Below, piece after piece: positions 45,398-52,701 of a stretch of DNA of 64,000 nt. The notes under the pieces were generated by a model, which had not been told where the DNA came from, did not search any database, and worked only from the letters and a program-made list of their open reading frames with translations. Made by a program: the position numbers and the translations under genes. The first letter of the stretch is position 1, and the number at the start of each line of letters is the position of its first letter. Origin of the DNA: Carbonatibacter sp965199245 (GTDB lineage: Bacteria; Pseudomonadota; Alphaproteobacteria; Kiloniellales; Kiloniellaceae); assembly GCA_965199245.1 (NCBI GenBank), contig CBDAQP010000002.1, positions 124,001 through 188,000 on the forward strand, read 5' to 3'.

Positions 45398-45862
45398 CAG
45401 GGGCGGGGGCTGTTTCCGTTTGTTCTCATAGTGTCCATGCCCCGTCCGGCCCATAGGAATAATATTGCAAAAAGCATTTTCTCCCTTATTCAATTCCTCT
45501 GCGGCACTTTGTGCGCCGGATGTGCCTTGATTGATTTTTTCTGATACTTTTTCCACTTGCGTTCCAATCCCTTGGATTTTGCGGCAAGACAGTCAGAAGG
45601 CTTAAGGAGCTTCTTTAAGTTTACACAGCCTTCTTCACGTAACGCATTGCAAGTTGCTGTAGTGTAGCGCGACTCTAATTATGTCCGCCCCTGACTCTAA
45701 ATATGTTCACTTTGCGAATCGCTATCAATTTTTGAGGGCGTAGCTTACGCCTGTAACAAAAGCGACGCCCCCAAAGAAGACAAGAAACGATCAAATGACT
45801 GGTACTCAAAAACACGACGCTTATACCGATAGTTGCCGTTGGCACGCCTGAATATATTCATT
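45398..45862. other. Gene-free stretch between cbiB and the amidohydrolase
   Basis: I see no credible coding frame here. It contains an 8-bp inverted repeat (AGAAGGCT/AGCCTTCT, about 45594-45642), a GGCGTA-GCT-TACGCC hairpin near 45734-45748, and the IS-end-like motifs at 45670-45707. It looks like the scar of a lost mobile element. Confidence 0.45.
45664..45710 (+). mobile_element. Remnant of an IS end, left side of the catabolic cassette
   Basis: Two tandem 16-bp motifs, GACTCTAATTATGTCC (45670-45685) and GACTCTAAATATGTTC (45692-45707), lie 22 bp apart. Repeated motifs of this kind next to a 5'-TG tip are typical of IS21-family ends. The exact inverted copy of the first motif is at 52234-52249. 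No transposase gene remains. Family assignment is tentative. Confidence 0.4.
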
Positions 45863-47551
45863 TCATTCACAAGACTCAAATACGGCCTGTCCTTTCCAGC
45901 AGGTTTTTTGAGGACGGATTGCGGCAATGTCCAGTGGTTGGGTCGTTAAAAGGTTTTCTTTCAAGATGACAAAATCGGCCCACTTTCCCGCTTGTATAGA
46001 GCCTGTTTCCTGCTCCATTCGCATTGAACGCGCACCATTTATTGTAAAGATCGGAAGAGCATTCGCCAGCGAGATCGCTTGACCCGGTGCCAGGGTGCCG
46101 GGAAAGCCAGGATCGGAGTTGCGGCGTGTCAACATGCCTGACAATCCGGTCCAGGGATTGGCATCGGGGGCCGAGGCGGGCCAGTCTGAGCCATAGATCA
46201 CTTCGGCATTGGCGGCGAGAAGATCGGCGATACGGTGGTTCTTTTCGAGCCGGTTTATTCCGAGGAGTGCCTTTTGAACCGCTGTTCCCGAATTGGGGTA
46301 CCACATTTTGGGCGATACCTCGGCGACCGCGTTCAGGCTGTTGAAGCGGGACAAGTCCGCATCAGAGACGAAGCAGGAATGTGCAATTTCATGGCGTAAA
46401 CCACTGTGACCGTTGATTTTTCGAGCCGAGGCGATTGCATCAAGTCCCTTGCGGATCGCGTTGTCTCCAACCGCGTGCATCTTCACCGTGAACCCGCGTC
46501 GATCCAGCTGGATCAGCATGTCGTTCAACTCGGCTGGCGGGATGAGCAGGGTTGCGTCGGGATCGTGTGAGGCGACATCATATCCGCTTTCGGCAAGATA
46601 GGGCTCGATGAAGGACGCAGTGAACCCGGGTGCCACGCCATCAAGAAAAAGTTTGGCAAAGTCCAGCCGCACATTCTCGCTGGCACAGGAGCGCCGAAGG
46701 CGATCCATCTCGTCATAAGGAACGAGGTCGCCGCCCAGGGGGCTGGAGTGCACGATATGCGCGGCCATGTGCATGGTGAGATCACCGTTCCGGTCGGCTG
46801 CCTGATAGGTGCGAAGCTCTTCCGTAAAGGCCATCGGTTCCTTGAAGGCGGTAAACCCGAAGCTGGTGAAGGTGCGCACCGCTTCTCGAACGGCTTTCTC
46901 AAGCTGATCTGGTGAACGTGCAACAAGGGCCCGAGCTGCGGCGGTGGCGGTTTCGGCGAGAATGCCGTTAGGCGCACCAGTGGCAGGGTCACGCTCAATG
47001 ATGCCGCCTGGAATGTCCGGGGCACCAGAGCCGATGCCCGCACGTTGTAACGCAAGAGAGTTGCACCACAGCAAATGCTGGCTGGCATCATGCAGGACGA
47101 TGGCATGTCCGGTCGAAATCCCATCGAGCAGGTCGCGTGGGTTTGCACCCATTTCCGGTCGCATAGCTGGTCGCCACGGGCCGCCGAATACAACCTGGCC
47201 TGGATCGTTTTTCTGACACCGATCCCGGACGGCCCGGAGCAAATCGGAAAGACTGGCGTCAAAGCCTACGTAAATGTCGAACAACGTGCGGCATGCCCCC
47301 CAGAGAGCGTGGGTGTGGCTTTCGACCAGACCCGGCATGACAAAGCGTCCATGCAATTTGTGGATGGTCGTGCCGGGGCCCGCCAGATTTGCAACATCGG
47401 CTGATCGGCCGACCGCTGTAATCTTTCCCCCGGTGACAGCCATCGCCTCGGCCAGAGGATTTGAGCTGTCCATCGTCAGGATTGTGCCGCCTGTCCAGAT
47501 TTTATCAGCGTGTGGCAATTGAGGTTTCCTCCCTTCGGGTTCGAGACGCAT
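45863..47551 (-). CDS. Amidohydrolase family protein, YtcJ-like
   Basis: This 562-aa metal-dependent hydrolase has the N-terminal beta-sandwich start ADKIWTGGTILTMDSSNPLA. The metal-binding VMPGLVESHTHALWG follows, then KMHAVGDNAIRKGLDAI, RHEIAHSCFVSDADL and IYGSDWPASAPDANPW near the end. This is the YtcJ subgroup, which includes N-substituted formamide deformylases. The substrate cannot be told from sequence and is probably an amide or similar C-N compound. It lies downstream of a TRAP transporter in the same orientation, which suggests that the imported compound is its substrate. Confidence 0.88.
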   Translation of the reverse strand: MRLEPEGRKPQLPHADKIWTGGTILTMDSSNPLAEAMAVTGGKITAVGRSADVANLAGPGTTIHKLHGRFVMPGLVESHTHALWGACRTLFDIYVGFDASLSDLLRAVRDRCQKNDPGQVVFGGPWRPAMRPEMGANPRDLLDGISTGHAIVLHDASQHLLWCNSLALQRAGIGSGAPDIPGGIIERDPATGAPNGILAETATAAARALVARSPDQLEKAVREAVRTFTSFGFTAFKEPMAFTEELRTYQAADRNGDLTMHMAAHIVHSSPLGGDLVPYDEMDRLRRSCASENVRLDFAKLFLDGVAPGFTASFIEPYLAESGYDVASHDPDATLLIPPAELNDMLIQLDRRGFTVKMHAVGDNAIRKGLDAIASARKINGHSGLRHEIAHSCFVSDADLSRFNSLNAVAEVSPKMWYPNSGTAVQKALLGINRLEKNHRIADLLAANAEVIYGSDWPASAPDANPWTGLSGMLTRRNSDPGFPGTLAPGQAISLANALPIFTINGARSMRMEQETGSIQAGKWADFVILKENLLTTQPLDIAAIRPQKTCWKGQAVFESCE

Positions 47552-47625
47552 GCCCGGAAAACCGGGTCTCTTCAGGCCAGACGATCGGTCTGCAGGCTCT
47601 CATTCAGTTGAGTCACGACCTGCTG

Positions 47626-49962
47626 TTAAACAGGTTTGGCCTGTCGGGCACCGATGTGATGCCAGGCAAGTGTCGCGATTGCAAAAATGAGGGCAGTCAA
47701 CTGGACAGTCTCCGGCCGCATCAACACCGCGATAGCGATCGCAAGCCGAAGGACAACCCAGACTATTGAAAGCGGTCGTGCATCATGCCCCGCAAGCGCA
47801 CTCGCAACGAGGTAGAGGGCAAGGATCAGACGCGCCAGTAGCCAGAGCAGTGCGCCGGTCTGAATGCCGTCTTCGTAACCCGGCAGGCGTTCGCCGGACG
47901 AGCTTGCCGGGTCTATCAAGGCCTGGTCGACCAGCAGGATTTCGGGATAGAAGGCAAACACGAAGGGGATCGCGAACATCACGATCCCGGACCGGACCGC
48001 GCTGAACCCGGTCGCCATTGGTTCAGCCCTGGTGATAATAGAGGCCGCAAATGCAGCCAGGGCAACGGGCGGTGTGATTGCGGAGGCGATGGCGAAGTAG
48101 AAGATGAACATATGCGCCGTGAAGGTGGCGATCCCAAGCCCGACCAACAGTGGTCCCATCAGCAAGGCCACGTTGATATAGGCGGGAACAGCAGGCATCC
48201 CCATCCCAAGCAAAACCGCAAGAAGCATCGTGATGATGAGGGCAGTGAACTGGAAAGTCGTGGAGCCGCCTCCGCCAAGGTCCAGAGAAAGCAAAAAGCG
48301 CAGCACATCGATGGCCACGAACTTCGACAATCCAGTAAAGTTCAGGCAGACGTCGATGACAGTCACAGCGAGCAACATCAGATAGAGTGTCGAAATGGTG
48401 ATGCCCGATTCAGCCAGCGCATCCAAAACCTTGCGAGGCTGTGCGCGGAACTCCTTGTCGAGGAACAGCAGGACGAGAACAAAGGCCGAAGCCCACCAGC
48501 CAGTCGCGCCCGCATCGCCTGCGGCGTTCTGAAAGACCTGCAAAATCCAGGGCAGTGAGGTCACGACGCAACGGTCGTCCTGGAGCACGGCATCTGCACC
48601 CAAAAGCGCAGCCAGCGGTCCGCATCCCACCATGTCCTTGGGAGTCAGGAGGAAAATGAGGATCATCAGGATCGGCAGGAAAATCTGCATAAGGTGAATA
48701 ATGTCTTCACGGTTGATCCGCATGTCTTCGGTGAGTTCTCCGAAGGCTTCGATACCTTGTTTGCGCGATTGGAATGAGGCACTGAGGAACAGACACAGAA
48801 AGTAAGCCACCGCAGGCAGGGCCGCCGCGATGATCACATCCCGGTAGGGTGCGCCAGTCATGGAGGCGAGGATGAAGGCAGCAACGCCCATTACGGGCGG
48901 CATGATGGATCCACCTGAGGAAGCCGCAGCTTCTACGCCGCCAGCGAAGACTTTGGAGAAGCCGCGTTTCAGCATCATCGGGATGGTGAGTACACCGGTC
49001 GAAAGCACGTTGACGACCGGTCCACCGGAAATTGTGCCCAAAAGGGCCGAGCTGACAATGGCCGCATGTGCCGGGCCGCCGCGCAGATGGCGGGTCCAGC
49101 GAAAGGCGATTTTGATCAGCACCCGCCCACCCGCAGACTTTCCAAAGAGTGCACCCAGAATGATATAGGGGAACACCATGTTCATGATGACGTTCATGAA
49201 ACGCCCCAGAATGCCCGAGGCATTATTGACCAGCGCGTCGTGTACATTGGGTACGCCGTCGAGGAAGGTGCGGGGTTCGCCGCCGAGCTTGGTCATGAAG
49301 TATTTGTTGATGTCCTCAGGTCCGTGGAAGTACCAGATCAAAACGGTGCCGATGGTATAGAGCGCGATCAGGATGGCTGCAGCGACCAGAGGAAGCCCCC
49401 AAACCTTGATGTTGTAGCCTAGAAAGATCAACATTGTGACACCCATGATGACCACCAGCCAGATGCCGCTTGTGTTGACGCATTTGGGGTCTTCTACGGT
49501 GTCAGGCACAGGCAGGCCCATTGTTTCGGCAAATTCGATTTCTGCCTGCAAGGTTTCGGCCATGATCCGTGCACGATCTCCATTCAACGTGTCGATCAGG
49601 CAAACACTGTCGATTTCAACGAGATACGTGAGGGAAATGGCCCCGGCCGCGACGACCAATGCGATGTCCATAAAGGCACCGAACCAGGCGTATTGTCTTC
49701 CTCGCCATGATCGCCACATCGAGTGCGCAAGCATCACGATAAGCATCATGATGAAAAACACGACAGGATAGAACCATTCGGTCGGGAAACTGCGGACCTT
49801 AAGGTTCTCAAGGCCTGTAATGCCTTGCCACATCCCGGTCCAGCCCGGGATCACAGGAGTGCTGTTGACGACGCCCATAGCCACAAAAATCAGTGCGAGG
49901 ACGTAAACCGCCGGACTGGGAAACAGCGTGTTCTTCAAGTCTTGTTTTTCGTCGTCGGCCAC
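47626..49962 (-). CDS. TRAP transporter permease, fused small and large subunits (TAXI type)
   Basis: This 778-aa integral membrane protein combines DctQ-like and DctM-like parts, as TAXI-TRAP permeases do. Many hydrophobic helices are evident. GALFGKSAGGRVLIKIAFRW, GGPAHAAIVSSALLGTISGG and GGVEAAASSGGSIMPPVMG are conserved DctM segments, and the later MLLAVLLGMGMPAVPAYINV and ASAITPPVALAAFAAS also fit. It uses an ion gradient to import a substrate delivered by the periplasmic TAXI protein encoded just upstream. A 63-nt gap separates it from the amidohydrolase stop-to-start junction in the same operon. Confidence 0.94.
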   Translation of the reverse strand: MADDEKQDLKNTLFPSPAVYVLALIFVAMGVVNSTPVIPGWTGMWQGITGLENLKVRSFPTEWFYPVVFFIMMLIVMLAHSMWRSWRGRQYAWFGAFMDIALVVAAGAISLTYLVEIDSVCLIDTLNGDRARIMAETLQAEIEFAETMGLPVPDTVEDPKCVNTSGIWLVVIMGVTMLIFLGYNIKVWGLPLVAAAILIALYTIGTVLIWYFHGPEDINKYFMTKLGGEPRTFLDGVPNVHDALVNNASGILGRFMNVIMNMVFPYIILGALFGKSAGGRVLIKIAFRWTRHLRGGPAHAAIVSSALLGTISGGPVVNVLSTGVLTIPMMLKRGFSKVFAGGVEAAASSGGSIMPPVMGVAAFILASMTGAPYRDVIIAAALPAVAYFLCLFLSASFQSRKQGIEAFGELTEDMRINREDIIHLMQIFLPILMILIFLLTPKDMVGCGPLAALLGADAVLQDDRCVVTSLPWILQVFQNAAGDAGATGWWASAFVLVLLFLDKEFRAQPRKVLDALAESGITISTLYLMLLAVTVIDVCLNFTGLSKFVAIDVLRFLLSLDLGGGGSTTFQFTALIITMLLAVLLGMGMPAVPAYINVALLMGPLLVGLGIATFTAHMFIFYFAIASAITPPVALAAFAASIITRAEPMATGFSAVRSGIVMFAIPFVFAFYPEILLVDQALIDPASSSGERLPGYEDGIQTGALLWLLARLILALYLVASALAGHDARPLSIVWVVLRLAIAIAVLMRPETVQLTALIFAIATLAWHHIGARQAKPV

Positions 49963-50040
49963 TTTGATCCCAGCCTTCCAGATCAGGAGGTCCAGCAGCC
50001 GCCATAACTGGCGGTACTCATTGTTTCTGGCGATTTCGGG

Positions 50041-51087
50041 TTATTGCGCGATGGCGCAATCATCCACTTCGTAGCCTGCTTCGCGCCATGCGCGGGCTGC
50101 GGCCGGGTGGTATTTGACGGGGGACGCACCGCACATGCCCTGCATGGGGAAGTCAAAGCTGACGGTGTTGCCGTAGGGTGCCCTGGATTTCAGTTTATCA
50201 AGTGCTTTGATATAGGTCGTTACCAGCTTGTGAACGAGCTCATCATCCATGTCCCTGTGCACGACATTGCCGCCGATTGTGGCCAGAGCCCTGAAGGTGT
50301 CATCCTCGGAGACGAACGACCAGTCCTTGCCCATGATCGCTTTGATATCCGCAACCGGGGCAGTCCAGGGGGCACTTCCGGGGGCCTTCATGTATTTCCC
50401 CATCGCCTCGCTCTCGTAAACGTCCCTGGGCATCGACCAGCCAGTCATCTTTCCTGCCGCGCCGGGAATGGTCAGACGCGGACTCGGGAACAGTTCCGGA
50501 AGTACGACGGCATCTGGCTCACCACTGCTGATCAGCGTTGCGCCCTGATCCCAGTTAATTTGCATGCCTTCATAGTCTTTGCCGTCTTTGAGTCCGGTTA
50601 TGATTTGAATCATGCTGCGGGCATTCGTCAATGCGCCGCCTCGGGGCGGGCCATTGTAAATCTTGCGACCCTTCAGGTCGTCCCAGCCGTTGATGCCCTT
50701 GGAGTCATAGGCAAACAGAAAAAAGATTCCCAGAACAAACGGATTGATGGCGCGAAGGTTGCTGGCAAGCTCTGCGCCTTTTTCCTTGCCCAAAGAGCCA
50801 TAGGGGCCAACACCGCGGCTCATCAGAAACGGCAGAATGTATGGCGTGCTCGCGATGTCGGTTTTGCCTTCTGCGACGTTCTGGATCGAGTTGGTCAGTG
50901 TTTGACCATCTGCCAACTGAATGTTGGCCACACCGGAGGTCCCTGCAACTTCGGTCATATGGGCCAGTGAAAGATATGCCCCGCCGCCTGGACTGGCCGT
51001 TTCAGCCGTCAGGTTGACCTGCGCAAATGCACCGGATGCCATTGTCATCGACGCGATTGCTGCCGCGATCTGCTTCATTAGTTTCAT
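50041..51087 (-). CDS. TAXI-family TRAP transporter solute-binding protein
   Basis: This 348-aa periplasmic protein has a signal peptide (MKLMKQIAAAIASMTMASGA, cleavage after FA before QVNL). LTAETASPGGGAYLSLAHMT and DGQTLTNSIQNVAEGKTDIA are typical of TAXI proteins, which bind small carboxylates or amino acids. GINGWDDLKGRKIYNGPPRG and FPSPRLTIPGAAGKMTGWSM follow. It is the first gene of the three-gene transport/hydrolase operon, 78 bp ahead of the permease. Confidence 0.93.
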   Translation of the reverse strand: MKLMKQIAAAIASMTMASGAFAQVNLTAETASPGGGAYLSLAHMTEVAGTSGVANIQLADGQTLTNSIQNVAEGKTDIASTPYILPFLMSRGVGPYGSLGKEKGAELASNLRAINPFVLGIFFLFAYDSKGINGWDDLKGRKIYNGPPRGGALTNARSMIQIITGLKDGKDYEGMQINWDQGATLISSGEPDAVVLPELFPSPRLTIPGAAGKMTGWSMPRDVYESEAMGKYMKAPGSAPWTAPVADIKAIMGKDWSFVSEDDTFRALATIGGNVVHRDMDDELVHKLVTTYIKALDKLKSRAPYGNTVSFDFPMQGMCGASPVKYHPAAARAWREAGYEVDDCAIAQ

Positions 51088-52247
51088 TGCTTCCTCCCTG
51101 GTTCTGAAATCCGTAAATTCTGTTTCCGCGTTGAAACGGCAAAATTTGTTTACTTGTTAATAGGCACTACTGGCAAACGCACTGTATGGCAAGTCATTTT
51201 TCTCTCCCTATCCGGGCGGCCCATGTTGACTGTTCGTGGATTGTTGGCCTGTGCCCCATTGCAATGATCGTTTCAGGTGCTGGTGGTCGAATGCAGGAGG
51301 GCCACGCAAGATGAACAACGCTGTTGTAAAGCCCTGATCTCGCAAAGGAATAGCACCAGACATACAGGTAACAGGAATGATGAGCTGTTGATGGTGCGCC
51401 CGACGGCGACGATCTGAAGCTTCACACGTCCGGGTTTTGAAGGGAGGCGAGCTGTTCAGGGAAGGGCCTGCCTGGTCTGTGTCTGTACGGCGGCAGGGAG
51501 AAGTGAGATATGGTAATGCCAGCCGCCTTCCTTGCGCGGCCTCTTTATCGCTAGAGCTGCGCCGCTTGCATCCCGCGCATCACGCCAGTTCTGGCGAATG
51601 GCGACGGAGGAAATCCTGCGCTCCGATCCCGGCAATTTACGGGCAAAGGATCGAGAGACGGCAATTCTGAACCGTCAACATTCCCAGACAGTATCGTTAC
51701 CCGTGAATTTGCCACGCGCGTCTTCAAAGCTCTGGAAGAAGCCGACGACGAAACCGGGGTTCCCATCACACGCGCCGGCATGTCCCGGCTGTGAGAATAC
51801 GCTTGGAATATGTCTGAAGTTATTCAGGAAACAGCAAAAAATCACGAGGATCAGGACGAAAAAAAATCAAACTCCTGAAAGCGCAGGAAAAAGCCCGTCT
51901 CAAAAGCACCCGTTCTGCTGACATATATCAACAAACCGGATAAAGCTTCTCGAAATCACATTCATTATAAACGCTATTGAGCCAGGAGACCAGGTTTTCA
52001 AATGTCGCATTCATACAAGAAAGATAGCGCAAAATTCACACCGCACCCCGAAAAACCATAAAACAGCGTCCGAATAAACGACATATTTTGAGTCATTAGC
52101 GTCCGAATAAAATTCCTGAAAACACCCCACAGAGCCAAACCGCAAAACCCTTGAAAATCAACGCCTTTAACCACCAAAAACCGCCCTCCCTCGAAATCCC
52201 CCACATTCAAAAGATGATAGAGACTCTCAAATTGGACATAATTAGAG
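51088..52247. other. Decayed gene-free stretch with short coding remnants
   Basis: The stretch must hold the promoter of the TAXI operon near its left end; I see no clear elements. Between about 51580 and 51950 there are broken frames. One reads TREFATRVFKALEEADDETG and then stops. Another reads SEVIQETAKNHEDQDEKK and needs a frameshift at an A8 run (near 51860) to continue as IKLLKAQEKARLKSTRSADI. These look like degenerating small genes, family unknown. IS-end-like motifs follow to the right. Confidence 0.4.
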
Positions 52248-52250
52248 TCA
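52065..52250 (-). mobile_element. Remnant IS ends, right side of the catabolic cassette
   Basis: A direct repeat AGCGTCCGAATAAA occurs at 52065-52078 and 52098-52111, and a GACATATTTTGAGTCA motif lies between (52080-52095). At 52234-52249 GGACATAATTAGAGTC is the exact reverse complement of the motif at 45670-45685. Read on the minus strand, the outer tip begins TGACTCTAATTATG, with the 5'-TG seen in IS21-family ends. No transposase is left. Confidence 0.4.
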
Positions 52251-52628
52251 GGTTACATGTAGCCGGTCTTGGCACTCCTGTTCCAAGTCAGATGCCCGGA
52301 TTTCAGCAACGATTTGTGCTTGCAAGTCATCTAGTGCAGAGCGCGCTTGTTCGATTTCCTGTTCGCGTGCTTTGGCTGACCCGTCATACATCAAGCCCCG
52401 AAACTTCCGGAGCCGTTCTTGCCCGGCGTCATAGCGGCGTTTCAGGTGCTTTATTCTGTTTAACATGCGCAATGTGAGTTTTGGCGTTTGACCCGGAACA
52501 GCTACCACGCGCCCATTCGCAACATCCAGTTCCAAGCCGGGCTTCTTGCGCTGTTTCAGCCTGTTGTGTTTTACGTCATAGCTGGAGTCAGCTGAAAGTG
52601 GTGTGTTGATAATCTCGTATAGGCGCAT
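52248..52628 (-). CDS. Small coiled-coil protein of unknown function at the end of the defence operon
   Basis: This 126-aa protein begins MRLYEIINTPLS. A Lys/Arg-rich middle (LTLRMLNRIKHLKRRYDAGQ) leads to a long charged helix (REQEIEQARSALDDLQAQIV), probably a coiled coil. GGGGGA just before the ATG is a good ribosome-binding site. It lies 73 bp after the res stop in the same direction. Its last codons and TGA come from the IS-like end (ACC TGA CTC), so the original C-terminus may have been lost to an insertion. I do not recognise the family. Confidence 0.65.
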   Translation of the reverse strand: MRLYEIINTPLSADSSYDVKHNRLKQRKKPGLELDVANGRVVAVPGQTPKLTLRMLNRIKHLKRRYDAGQERLRKFRGLMYDGSAKAREQEIEQARSALDDLQAQIVAEIRASDLEQECQDRLHVT

Positions 52629-52701
52629 GGTATCCCCCGCTTTTGGGGCTATTTATCTCTCAGAGCACAAGGTTCTGGCTAAATTGTCGAAGGCTCCCAT
52701 A

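Noticed and set aside
51998..52210. A 70-codon minus-strand frame containing FRNFIRTLMTQNMSFIRTLF
   Set aside because: The peptide repeat is just the translation of the tandem AGCGTCCGAATAAA motif in the IS-end remnant.
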